Assembly (NCBI GenBank): GCA_018697095.1
Contig: JABHSG010000004.1
Location: forward strand, 124,001-188,000
Reading direction: 5' to 3'
From: an archaeon
GTDB lineage: Archaea; Nanobdellota; Nanobdellia; Woesearchaeales; GW2011-AR9
Length of the DNA stretch: 64,000 nt
This document shows positions 37,532 to 47,020 of the stretch, piece after piece; within the stretch, counting starts at the first letter, position 1, and each line of letters begins with the position of its first letter. The notes under the pieces are model-generated. The model was not told the origin of the DNA. It was given only the letters and a program-made list of their open reading frames with translations, and searched no databases. A program made the translations under genes and the position numbers.

Positions 37532-38563
37532 ATGACAATTAACAAACAAGATGTAACTTCAATCACAATTCTAGGCGCTGGCGCTTTTGGTTTTGCTATG
37601 GCGCACGTTCTTTCAAACAACAACCCAAACATCCATATAACACTTTTCGACATCCAAGAAGCAGCAATCAAACATATTCAAGATACAAAAGAACATTTAT
37701 TTTTTCACAAAGGAATCAAATTACCTAGCAACGTATCAGCAACAACGAACTTAGACGAAGCAATAAATAACAAAGCTCCACAAATTATCCTCTTAGCAGT
37801 TCCTTCTAAATTTGCACGTTCAGCATTCAATAACCTTAATGGCAAAATTCCGCAAAACACTATCTTTCTTAACGTAGCAAAAGGCCTTGAACCAAAAACA
37901 AATAACAGTATTCAAGAAATCCTAAACCAAGAGTTAGGGCAAGACCAAAGCCCATACCACTACGCAACACTTTCTGGAGGTATGATCGCAAGTGAAGTCA
38001 CAGCAAACGCACCACTAGGAGCCGACATTGCCTGCCAAGACATAAACGTAGCAAATCTTCTAAAAGAACTAACTCAAAATCAATTTCTTAAAATCAGAAC
38101 CAGTACAGACACAGTAGGAACTCAATTAGCTGGAGCTCTAAAAAACGTAATCGCAATTGGTGCTGGAATAATAGATTCAAACCTTAAAGAAAGTTCCAAG
38201 TCAGGTTACATCTCTGCAATTAGTGTAGAAATGCAGCTTCTTGCAATCAAATTAGGCGCAAAACAAGAAACTTTCGAAGCAGGTTCATACGCTTGGTGGG
38301 GCGACTTGATGACAACTTGTTTTGGCGCTTCAAGAAACTTAGAATTTGGAAGACGCGTTGGTAAACCCCAAAACCAACAAACACCTGAAGATATTCTAAA
38401 ACAAATGTATGAAGAAAAAAAATCTGTTGAAGGTTATAACACAATTAAAGCAGTATACGACTTACTAATAAAAAATCAAATACATGCACCAATCACAACA
38501 GCCCTTTACCAAACTCTTTTCGAAAACAAACCTACTGAAGAATTCATCAATAACTGTATGTAA
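37532..38563 (+). CDS. gpsA: NAD(P)-dependent glycerol-3-phosphate dehydrogenase (GpsA family)
   Basis: ITILGAGAFGFAMAHVLSNN; FLNVAKGLEP; LAGALKNVIAIGAGIIDS; WGDLMTTCFGASRNLEFGRRVG. Confidence 0.95.
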   Translation: MTINKQDVTSITILGAGAFGFAMAHVLSNNNPNIHITLFDIQEAAIKHIQDTKEHLFFHKGIKLPSNVSATTNLDEAINNKAPQIILLAVPSKFARSAFNNLNGKIPQNTIFLNVAKGLEPKTNNSIQEILNQELGQDQSPYHYATLSGGMIASEVTANAPLGADIACQDINVANLLKELTQNQFLKIRTSTDTVGTQLAGALKNVIAIGAGIIDSNLKESSKSGYISAISVEMQLLAIKLGAKQETFEAGSYAWWGDLMTTCFGASRNLEFGRRVGKPQNQQTPEDILKQMYEEKKSVEGYNTIKAVYDLLIKNQIHAPITTALYQTLFENKPTEEFINNCM

Positions 38564-38568
38564 GTAAA

Positions 38569-39234
38569 ATGTCAAAAAAGCAAAAGATACAATCTAACGC
38601 ACTTCAAGTTTTAGACATTCTTAAGCCTCTTGCTGGCAAAACCATGCTTGAAGAGTACAAACATCGTTCACCTTTTGAACTTCTCATCATGACTCTTTTA
38701 TCAGCGCGTACCAAAGATTCAACAGTGATCCCAATTGCTCTAAACATTTTCCAAACCCATAACACACCAGAACATTTCCTAACCTTAACAGAACAGCAAA
38801 TCCAAAACATGATTTATGGTATCGGCTTTCACAGAACAAAAGCAAAACACATCAAACAATTATCTCAAATACTAATCCAAAAATACAAATCCCAAGTACC
38901 AGGCACTATGGGTGAACTTCTAGAACTTCCAGGTGTTGGTCGTAAAACAGCATCTTGTATTCTTAGTTATGTTTTCAATGTCCCAGCAATAGCAGTAGAC
39001 ATCCATGTTCACAGAATTACAAACACAACTCGTCTAAACTGGATTAATACAAAAACTCCAGAGCAAAGCGAAACAGCTCTCAAACAACTTATTCCAAAAC
39101 AAAGATGGAATCAAATCAATTCATTAATAGTTGATCACGGGCAACGTATTTGTCATCCAAGATCTCCAAACTGTAATGAATGTGCAATCACTAACTTTTG
39201 CAACTACAAAAAAAGCAAATCATCAAAGATTTAA
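38569..39234 (+). CDS. nth: endonuclease III
   Basis: LLSARTKD; LPGVGRKTASCILSYVF; VDIHVHRITN; C-terminal Fe-S cluster Cys CHPRSPNCNECAITNFC. Confidence 0.95.
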   Translation: MSKKQKIQSNALQVLDILKPLAGKTMLEEYKHRSPFELLIMTLLSARTKDSTVIPIALNIFQTHNTPEHFLTLTEQQIQNMIYGIGFHRTKAKHIKQLSQILIQKYKSQVPGTMGELLELPGVGRKTASCILSYVFNVPAIAVDIHVHRITNTTRLNWINTKTPEQSETALKQLIPKQRWNQINSLIVDHGQRICHPRSPNCNECAITNFCNYKKSKSSKI

Positions 39235-39786
39235 TTCTCTAACTTCATTTCCAAATCTTGCATACATTTCAATTAATTTATCAATACTTTTAGTGCGACT
39301 AACAACTTCTTCTACATCCCCATGGTAATTTCCTCTACTTAAACCATAAACATCACAGGTTTCTCCATTTACTTTAAGTGGCATAGGATTTCCTCGAAAA
39401 GAATACTCATTTACTCCTGCAGTAATAAAAACCCCTTTTAGAAGATCATCCACCCCTTCTGCAGCAATATAAATATTAAACCTATCTCCATGAACCCTTT
39501 TTTCTTTTCTTATAGGAGTCACAAATATCGTGGTATCAATCAAACTTGGTTTAGATAATCCAACATACAAAACTGACCCATTTCCTCTCTTAACAAAATA
39601 TTTTCCTTGCTGACTCAAAGGACTATCAAATTCTTCCTCTCCTAAATCAGAATAACCACTTTCAACAAGCAAATCATTTAATTTTCTATAGTCTACTAAA
39701 GCTGCTTCTAACAATTTTTGATCTCTTTCAGCTCTTTGCCTTAGTCTTTGAGCCCTATCTTCTTCGCTTTCTTTTTTTCTTCCCAC
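39223..39786 (-). CDS. hypothetical protein
   Basis: 187-aa ORF. Confidence 0.6.
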   Translation of the reverse strand: MGRKKESEEDRAQRLRQRAERDQKLLEAALVDYRKLNDLLVESGYSDLGEEEFDSPLSQQGKYFVKRGNGSVLYVGLSKPSLIDTTIFVTPIRKEKRVHGDRFNIYIAAEGVDDLLKGVFITAGVNEYSFRGNPMPLKVNGETCDVYGLSRGNYHGDVEEVVSRTKSIDKLIEMYARFGNEVRELNL

Positions 39787-39905
39787 TTAAATCGCATTAA
39801 AGAGTTATTTTATAAAATTATTACATCATTTAGACTAACTAATCTAAATCAAATAATCATCTAAATCACCTAAACATTATTAAAAAAGATATACTTTTAC
39901 AACAC

Positions 39906-40145
39906 ATGTCAAATTTTGAAGAAATGCTAGCAAAACAAATAGCTAAACTATCACCTAACCAGCCACCACCACGCCATACTTCTCAAGGCAACAACCTTAC
40001 TTTAGATGATCTTCACGATTTAACAACACCTCCAACTCAAGCACAAACCTACACAACATTCAGACCAGATCAAGCAGCTAGAAGATATGCTGCTATGCCA
40101 GCAACTTCAAGCTCAACAACAACACTTCTAAATCTAAGATATTAG
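39906..40145 (+). CDS. hypothetical protein
   Basis: 79-aa ORF, Pro/Thr-rich. Confidence 0.4.
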   Translation: MSNFEEMLAKQIAKLSPNQPPPRHTSQGNNLTLDDLHDLTTPPTQAQTYTTFRPDQAARRYAAMPATSSSTTTLLNLRY

Positions 40146-40219
40146 CTTTAATTCAAAATAAAGTCTAATCTCAAAAAATATGTCAGTGCCTTCTTATAAT
40201 TAAACTAACTTGAATCTTT

Positions 40220-40741
40220 ATGGTTATCGGTAGTTCTACACAGCCTTATGGCTTTAATCCTAATATTGGTTCAAGAGCAACTACTAGGTTAGCAAGACCA
40301 GTAAAATCTTTTGCAAGTGACAGTGGTGCAAAAAAAAAAGCACAACTTCTAAGAGATGGCGCAAAGTTACATGAAAGAGGAGACCCAGGAGCTAATCAAA
40401 CTGGTGTTACGATTGCAAAAACTCTTGCTGCAATGTATAGCGCAACTGCAACAAGAATCTCTGTAGTTAGTTATGATCCCCCACAAATACAAGTCACAGA
40501 AAATGCAGGAATTGGTGCAGGAGGTGACATTGCTTATCTAATGACTAAAGACAGACATGCACTAGCAACTGGTTTAGAAAGGACAGTAGCAGATAGCCTT
40601 GCGCAAAGACAAGCAATTGGCGCTCAAGGTCAAGAAAATATGGGAAAGAACTATCCAAACAATTCAACATCAAATTATAATAGAAGAGGTTTTGCAACAA
40701 CTGGGCCAAATCCAGGGAGATTAGTTAGTACTTATGCTTAG
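40220..40741 (+). CDS. hypothetical protein
   Basis: 173-aa ORF. Confidence 0.55.
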   Translation: MVIGSSTQPYGFNPNIGSRATTRLARPVKSFASDSGAKKKAQLLRDGAKLHERGDPGANQTGVTIAKTLAAMYSATATRISVVSYDPPQIQVTENAGIGAGGDIAYLMTKDRHALATGLERTVADSLAQRQAIGAQGQENMGKNYPNNSTSNYNRRGFATTGPNPGRLVSTYA

Positions 40742-40753
40742 AAAATTTAATTA

Positions 40754-41365
40754 TCAATCTTTTTTACGTCGAGCTTTGAGCATCTTTTGAATATCTAGAA
40801 AATGTCTACCTAAATGTTTTACAATTTTTTTTTGTTTATGACTTTTAAGCTGCAAGTTATCTAGATATTGTTTGTGTGGCATTTGCATAAGTGCAACAGA
40901 ATGTTCAAGTGATAACTTTTGATGCAAAAACCCATTAATTTGTTCATACTTTTCATAAACAGTATTAAGTTTTCGATCAAAATGTTTTATGTTTGTAATA
41001 GCAGCGCTCATTCCATGAAACTCATCGTTAAGTAGTTTATTTGACAAATGAGCCATCTTTGAGCTATTTTCTCGTCCTTGCACATGCATTAGTTTCATAT
41101 CAACTACAGCATTAGAGATAACAGATAACTTAGATGTATTCTGATCAGCAATCGCTAGAGCACCAAGTACTTTATGAAAGTCTGCAAGCTGTTTGTTTAG
41201 ATATTTTTGTTCATGCATCCCAAGTCCAGAATAAAATTTATGACTCTTGTGATCTTTACTTCTAGCTCGCAAAGGTTTTACAAAATGTTCTTTCAAACCT
41301 TTAATATCTGAACTAATAGAACCAAAACTACGTAGTTCACGCCTAATACCTTGTACATCCATCAA
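40754..41365 (-). CDS. helical hypothetical protein
   Basis: 203-aa His/Lys-rich helical ORF. Confidence 0.6.
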   Translation of the reverse strand: MMDVQGIRRELRSFGSISSDIKGLKEHFVKPLRARSKDHKSHKFYSGLGMHEQKYLNKQLADFHKVLGALAIADQNTSKLSVISNAVVDMKLMHVQGRENSSKMAHLSNKLLNDEFHGMSAAITNIKHFDRKLNTVYEKYEQINGFLHQKLSLEHSVALMQMPHKQYLDNLQLKSHKQKKIVKHLGRHFLDIQKMLKARRKKD

Positions 41366-41451
41366 AACACCTTAATTAAATTAAAAAAATACAAAGAAAA
41401 TTACCTTATAAAACTTTGTTAAATAAGGAAAGAAAAAAAATTATAAAAAAA

Positions 41452-41877
41452 TTAAGACATCATATATCCAATTGCTTCTTCGACTCTATTACCAATCCTT
41501 GGTGTATAACTAACAGAAACTAAGACAGTATCTTCAGCTGCAGCATAGGGACGAGACAATCTATTTTCACTATCCCTAAATTCTACTTGACCTGCATTTC
41601 CAAAAGAATCTCTAATAATCAATCTTGCAGCAGGACCATCTGCATTCTTCCAATCGTATCCATTTGGATTTCCTGGACTTGGAACTTTTAATCCTGTTTT
41701 ACCAAGACGTCCAACTATACCAGGAATTTGACTTTTATCAACTTTAAAAACTCTATTTAATGTTACCATATTAACTATATGTTCCAAATACATCTTAAAT
41801 AGTGTGGCAAAAACTGCGAGAATAAGTGGATTTATCGAAATATGTGTCTTATTTCCACAAATTGACTCCATTTGCAA
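41452..41877 (-). CDS. hypothetical protein (internal start likely, MVTLNRVFK...)
   Basis: 141-aa ORF. Confidence 0.45.
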   Translation of the reverse strand: MQMESICGNKTHISINPLILAVFATLFKMYLEHIVNMVTLNRVFKVDKSQIPGIVGRLGKTGLKVPSPGNPNGYDWKNADGPAARLIIRDSFGNAGQVEFRDSENRLSRPYAAAEDTVLVSVSYTPRIGNRVEEAIGYMMS

Positions 41878-41969
41878 TTAAAAGTCATCTAGACTAATTA
41901 ACAAAATCTTTATATACGACATACACCAAAAATCTCTTTTATAATTGAGAAAATAACGGGGTAATTAAA

Positions 41970-42296
41970 ATGAGTTTATTTTGTGAAAAATGTTCATCAA
42001 TCATGCGGCCTAAACTTAAAGGAAGCAAAAAAATTTTAGCATGTTCTTGTGGTTTTGAAAGAGAAACCAGTGGCGAGTCATTAGTTCTTAAAGAAGAAAT
42101 GACTGGAAAAAAGAAAATAGTAGCTGTTAAAGAAGTAACAGAAATGATGCCTAAAGTAAGAATCAAATGTGACGACAACGATTGTGAAAATGATGTTGCT
42201 TTTTATTGGACACAACAAACAAGAGCAGCAGACGAACCTGAAACAAGATTCTTTAAATGTACAAAATGTAAACACACCTGGAGAGAATACTCATAA
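41970..42296 (+). CDS. tfs: transcription factor S / RPB9-TFIIS-like zinc-ribbon protein
   Basis: FCEKCSSIMRPK...ACSCGF; C-terminal QQTRAADEPETRFFKCTKCKHTWREYS. Confidence 0.95.
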   Translation: MSLFCEKCSSIMRPKLKGSKKILACSCGFERETSGESLVLKEEMTGKKKIVAVKEVTEMMPKVRIKCDDNDCENDVAFYWTQQTRAADEPETRFFKCTKCKHTWREYS

Positions 42297-42303
42297 ATTT
42301 TAA

Positions 42304-42861
42304 GTGAACGTTATGGTAGCAGAATTCAAAGAACTCTATGATACGATTGTAAATAGTGAAACCTTTCACTCTTGGTTTGCTAAAAACCCTAAAGTGCAAC
42401 TCTCACACTTCTTTGCTCAAATTAATCAAAACTATATCCCAACATCTGCTTGGGATCTTGGTTTTTTTAACCCTGAAGATGAAAAGATAACTGTTTTCAC
42501 ACTAAATGAAGCAAATGAGATTATTCAAAAAAATACTGATGACGTTTTTAAACAAAAACAAGCAAAAGTTCACACACTTGATCCTAAAGAACTAGATAAT
42601 TTCTTAGATTTTAAAGACTCAATTGTATATTGTCAAAAAGCAATTGAAGATAGCTTCCCAGGAATCGATTCATTAAGAGGCAGCGGCTTTGCAATTTTAC
42701 AAACTTTGCAAGATGATACTAAAGAAGAGGAATCTCTTTTACCTACTTGGAACATTTCTTTTATCACAAAAAAACTTTCTTTTCTAAACATTAAACTCGA
42801 AGCAAGTAGTGGCAAACTAATCAGTACAAAAGAACATAGTATGATGAGCCCTAAGAAGTAA
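42304..42861 (+). CDS. hypothetical protein
   Basis: 185-aa ORF immediately after tfs. Confidence 0.6.
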   Translation: MNVMVAEFKELYDTIVNSETFHSWFAKNPKVQLSHFFAQINQNYIPTSAWDLGFFNPEDEKITVFTLNEANEIIQKNTDDVFKQKQAKVHTLDPKELDNFLDFKDSIVYCQKAIEDSFPGIDSLRGSGFAILQTLQDDTKEEESLLPTWNISFITKKLSFLNIKLEASSGKLISTKEHSMMSPKK

Positions 42862-42871
42862 AGTATAAACA

Positions 42872-43498
42872 ATGTCAACAAAGCAAAATAATCAAATAAA
42901 ATACATTCTTTTCGATTTAGCAGACGTTATCATTGAAGGCCTCATTAAAATAGAATTTGAGATTGCTAAATTCACAGACGTTCCTGTTGACATCATCTCA
43001 AAAGCACTTCGTGGTCCAAAGCTAAGAGAATACTTTGAAGGTAAACTTTCTGAGTTTGAATATTGGAGATTAGTTATCGAAGAAGCAAAAATAGATCTGC
43101 CTTTTGAAAAGCTAGCAGATATTACTCGCAAAAAATTCAAAAAAGATATGCCAGGAACAAAAGATATTATCAAAAAACTCAAAAATAAAGGTTACAAATT
43201 AGCACTTTTATCAGATCACTCCAAAGAATGGATAGAATTCATCAAAGAACATCACGAAATTGAAGAACTTTTTGAAACAATAATATTTTCCTACGAAATT
43301 GGATCAACAAAATTAGAAGAAAAAAGTTTTCACAAAGCACTTTTAGAAGCTAACTTTGAACCAAAACAAACCCTTTTCATTGATGATAGCCTAAAAAATA
43401 TTACAATTGCACAAAAAGTTGGCATCACAAAAACCCACCAGTTTTATGATTCCAAAAAACTTGAAGAATTCCTTATAGCGCAAAAGATATTATTATAA
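42872..43498 (+). CDS. HAD-family hydrolase
   Basis: ILFDLADVIIEG; LALLSDHSKEW; TLFIDDSLKNITIAQKVG. Confidence 0.85.
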   Translation: MSTKQNNQIKYILFDLADVIIEGLIKIEFEIAKFTDVPVDIISKALRGPKLREYFEGKLSEFEYWRLVIEEAKIDLPFEKLADITRKKFKKDMPGTKDIIKKLKNKGYKLALLSDHSKEWIEFIKEHHEIEELFETIIFSYEIGSTKLEEKSFHKALLEANFEPKQTLFIDDSLKNITIAQKVGITKTHQFYDSKKLEEFLIAQKILL

Positions 43499-43732
43499 TT
43501 TTTTTATTGTAATTTATTTAATTCTACCATAAATATTTCAGAATTTAAAGCTACATAAAACTTATGCCATGACAACTTACCAAACATTTCTAAGAACCTT
43601 TGATCAATGATACGTCTCCAACATACTGTTTCCTTAGCAAGTAACAATTACAAACCATATTACAAAGTAACAACACTCTCTTTCACGACAAGGGGGTGTC
43701 GGCGTGTAGACTATATCTTAGTGATAAAGAGT

Positions 43733-43743
43733 CTTTATATATC
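43733..43743 (+). promoter_or_regulatory. TATA box for a leader plus microORF transcript
   Basis: CTTTATATATC upstream of the structured leader. Confidence 0.45.
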
Positions 43744-43849
43744 AGAAAACAAAACTTATTTTTGTTAAAATTGAGTTGTTCAAAAACAAACGTGGTGGTA
43801 ATTTTTTTTGCAACTCACAAAAAAAAATGGTGTTAGGTGGTTAAGTAAA

Positions 43850-43948
43850 ATGGGTAAAGTAAGTTATAAAGCACAAATGGCATGTCACAAGTTAGATCTT
43901 TTTTTAATAAAAGAAGAACTTAAAACAAATCTAAAAAATTCTCAGTAA
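43850..43948 (+). CDS. candidate 32-aa microprotein MGKVSYKAQMACHKLDLFLIKEELKTNLKNSQ
   Basis: ATG...TAA ORF with upstream TATA box, leader hairpin TGAGTTG/CAACTCA (43772-43817), GGTGG before start. Confidence 0.4.
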   Translation: MGKVSYKAQMACHKLDLFLIKEELKTNLKNSQ

Positions 43949-44003
43949 ACTAATAAACTTTATTTTTTTCTTTTCTTATTACACTAAGCAGCATAAATTA
44001 ATA

Positions 44004-45086
44004 TCACACTCTACTAAAAGTTCCAATTCTGTTTTTATGATAAGATACTGGAACAAATAATCCGCCATCATTTCTAACCCATCCTTCATCTTGATTAAGC
44101 AAAAAATCTACAATTCCATTCTCAAGAGCACCCTTTGCACGAATTACTGCAACAGCTGCTTCATCAAGCCCACCTCTAAATTGAGCATACAAATCATGTG
44201 TTTTTTCTTTAAATGGAAGTTCACTACAAGAGTCACAAACAGGGATATATCCAACTGACCCATTAGCTTCATCTTCTAAGTAAACAGTTTTATCAAAATA
44301 TGGGGCAGCAACATGGCCAGAAAACAATTTTTCATGAGCTTTATTAGCATGCCCAAAATCCTCTTTGATAAATTCACCTAGCCCTAAACGTTGTAGGTGT
44401 GCCCTAGACCAAATTCTTTGTGAATGTATCGCGGCAGAACCACAAACTTGTTCTTCCACAAGGGCTTGACAAACAGGATCAACATTTATGTTAAAAGAAG
44501 TTGCTCTATAACTTGCCCTTACATGTGCAAAAGCTTCTTGACGAAAATCAAATTCTAATCCAGATGTTACTGTATACAAACCCTCACTTTTTGCCCATTG
44601 TAAAAATTCAAGAGTCTCAGCTGCAGCTAGTTCATCCAAACAAAAAAGGTTTTTTTCATCCATAGCAACTACCTTTAGTGGTAGATCTGTTCTCAAAGTT
44701 AGGCCTTGGTAATCAACTGTTCTTCCTCTAGATCTTGCAACTAAGTCTCTTGCAGCAATAAAATGTTCACGAATTTCTCCAGCTCGCATAGCACTTAAAG
44801 CTCTAATGGATCCCTCTCTTCCCCCATCAATAGAAATGTTTGCTCCGTCACGAGAATTTAATGCAGAGTTAACAGCTAAAAAACCAAACCCACTATAGTT
44901 TGCTCTTTTAAGTTCATTATAGACTCCTTTAGATTTCCCACCATTCATTGGCCCCTTAAAATCTACAACTTTCCCAAACAAATCTTGAATACGTATATTA
45001 CTTAGAAAAATATTAACCATCTTACCACCAGCAACCACCAATCTGCTCTTAAAGTTTCGTTGCCCCCAATCCATAGATACAAACAA
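44004..45086 (-). CDS. divergent thymidine kinase-like protein with insertion/extension (start uncertain)
   Basis: GPMNGGKSKGVYNELKRANYSG Walker A; AMDEKNLF; GLEFDFRQEAF; IPVCDSC. Confidence 0.7.
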   Translation of the reverse strand: MFVSMDWGQRNFKSRLVVAGGKMVNIFLSNIRIQDLFGKVVDFKGPMNGGKSKGVYNELKRANYSGFGFLAVNSALNSRDGANISIDGGREGSIRALSAMRAGEIREHFIAARDLVARSRGRTVDYQGLTLRTDLPLKVVAMDEKNLFCLDELAAAETLEFLQWAKSEGLYTVTSGLEFDFRQEAFAHVRASYRATSFNINVDPVCQALVEEQVCGSAAIHSQRIWSRAHLQRLGLGEFIKEDFGHANKAHEKLFSGHVAAPYFDKTVYLEDEANGSVGYIPVCDSCSELPFKEKTHDLYAQFRGGLDEAAVAVIRAKGALENGIVDFLLNQDEGWVRNDGGLFVPVSYHKNRIGTFSRV

Positions 45087-45194
45087 TCAGAAACAAAAAG
45101 TCAAGATACAAAACAGTATTTTCAAAGTAACTATTATATACCATAACTTCCTAATTCATATTTAATATCCTAATAAATTGGCGGTGATGGTATA

Positions 45195-46013
45195 ATGAAA
45201 ATCTTTATTGACAGTGCAGACATTGACGAAATTAAACAAGCATACGAATGGGGAATAGCTGATGGTGTTACAACCAACCCAAGTCTCCTAAAAAAGGCTG
45301 TAACAAAACACAAAAAGAAAAACAAAAATCTCAATCTAAAAAATTACATTAATCAAATTCTAAAAATTGCCAAAGGTTCACCAGTATCACTTGAAGTTAC
45401 AGAAACTAGTAAGACTGGCATGCTAAAACAAGCAAAAAATATTCATAAGTTATTCAAATCCCACAAAAATGTTTACATAAAAATTCCAATAAACCCTGCG
45501 TTTAAAGAATCTGACACGACCCACTTCGACGGCATCACAGTGATCAAACAACTAACTAAGCTCAAGATTAAAACTAATTGTACACTTATCTTTACTCCAG
45601 AGCAAGCTCTTTTAGCTGCAAAAGCTGGTGCAAGCTTTGTTTCTCCATTTGCTGGACGTATAGATGACTTCATCAGAGTAAGCAACAAACTCAAAGTGGA
45701 CAAAACTGCTCATTATCCTGTTTGGGGCATGCAAAAAAAAGACAAGACTCTTCACGATAACGGAATTGTTTCAGGAATAGATTTAGTTGAGCAGTGTGTA
45801 ACAATTCTCAAACATTACAACTTTAAAACACAAGTTCTTGCAGCGAGCCTAAGAAATACAAGGCAAGTTCGTGAATCTGCTATGGTTGGTAGTGACATTG
45901 CAACGCTTCCTTTCACTGTAATCAAAGAAATGCTAAAACATCAAAAGACATACGAAGGGATGAAAAACTTCACAAAAGATATTGTTCCAGAGTATGTTAA
46001 ACTAACCAAATAA
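45195..46013 (+). CDS. tal: transaldolase (TalC/FSA-like)
   Basis: MKIFIDSADIDEIKQAYEWGIADGVTTNPSLL...YIKIPINPAF...NCTLIFTPEQALLAAKAGASFVSPFAGRIDD. Confidence 0.95.
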   Translation: MKIFIDSADIDEIKQAYEWGIADGVTTNPSLLKKAVTKHKKKNKNLNLKNYINQILKIAKGSPVSLEVTETSKTGMLKQAKNIHKLFKSHKNVYIKIPINPAFKESDTTHFDGITVIKQLTKLKIKTNCTLIFTPEQALLAAKAGASFVSPFAGRIDDFIRVSNKLKVDKTAHYPVWGMQKKDKTLHDNGIVSGIDLVEQCVTILKHYNFKTQVLAASLRNTRQVRESAMVGSDIATLPFTVIKEMLKHQKTYEGMKNFTKDIVPEYVKLTK

Positions 46014-46018
46014 GGCAG

Positions 46019-47002
46019 ATGACAACAAAAAAACAAACTCTTGGTCCAAATCAGAAAGCAATGCAATCCTTTACTGTAAAGTCTCTTCCAAACCTTGATA
46101 CTGTAGTACTTGCAGCTTTAGAACTTTTTTCAAACAAAGCAACAAAACTATCAAAGCTAAAAATACCTTACAAACGTCCACTTGTTGTAGGTTCAGGTAA
46201 CGCAATAGCTACTGGAAAAATAATCTTTGAAAAACATGACGCTATATATGCCACAGAAAGCACTGTAGAGGCTAAATTAAAATCAATCAAAGCAATTGAT
46301 GGCGTTGTTCTTTTTTCAGCAAGTGGAGCAAAACACGCACCAATCATAGCAAAACTTGCAAAAAAATACAAAAAACCTGTAACACTGATTACAAATACAA
46401 AAAATTCAGATGCACTTAAAATCCTCAACTTAAAATCACAAGATCAAGAATATATATTTCCAAAGAACCGTGAGCCTTATACTTACAACACATCAACTTA
46501 CATGGGTCCAATCATTTCCTATACCAAAGAAGATCCAAAATCTATTCTCAAATTCATCAAAAACAATATCACTTCATCCAAAATTACTAAACTTAAACCA
46601 AACAACCTCAAAAAGTACAAAAAGTTTTACATTCAAGTCCCCGAAGAGTTTGAAGGTATAATCAGACTTCTAAATGTAAAATTCATTGAACTTTTTGGAA
46701 GACAATTCTCCCGTGACATTGAAACTTTTCAAAATACTAAACATGCAACAACTGTTGTACCATCAAAAAAAGAACTTTTCATCTCTTTTGGACAAAAAAA
46801 CAAAACATACGGACAAAAAGAGCACAGACTTCACATTCCTTTGCCAAAGCAAGCAAATTACGCAGCCATGATGGCTATCGCATATTATGTAATTGGACAA
46901 ATTCAAAAGGCTCATCCACCTTACTTCAAAAAGAATATTCAAAATTACATGAAAGAGACCAGTAAAATATTCAACAAGAAAATGTCTTCAATAGTTGAAT
47001 AA
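46019..47002 (+). CDS. SIS-domain phosphosugar isomerase/binding protein
   Basis: VVGSGNAIATGKIIFEK, GVVLFSASGAKHAPIIAKLAKKYKKPVTLITNT. Confidence 0.75.
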   Translation: MTTKKQTLGPNQKAMQSFTVKSLPNLDTVVLAALELFSNKATKLSKLKIPYKRPLVVGSGNAIATGKIIFEKHDAIYATESTVEAKLKSIKAIDGVVLFSASGAKHAPIIAKLAKKYKKPVTLITNTKNSDALKILNLKSQDQEYIFPKNREPYTYNTSTYMGPIISYTKEDPKSILKFIKNNITSSKITKLKPNNLKKYKKFYIQVPEEFEGIIRLLNVKFIELFGRQFSRDIETFQNTKHATTVVPSKKELFISFGQKNKTYGQKEHRLHIPLPKQANYAAMMAIAYYVIGQIQKAHPPYFKKNIQNYMKETSKIFNKKMSSIVE

Positions 47003-47020
47003 TAATAGATCACAAACACC

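Noticed and set aside
46019-47002. Definite assignment as glucose-6-phosphate isomerase
   Set aside because: SIS fold is visible, but I cannot distinguish PGI, PMI, PHI or regulatory SIS proteins from sequence alone.
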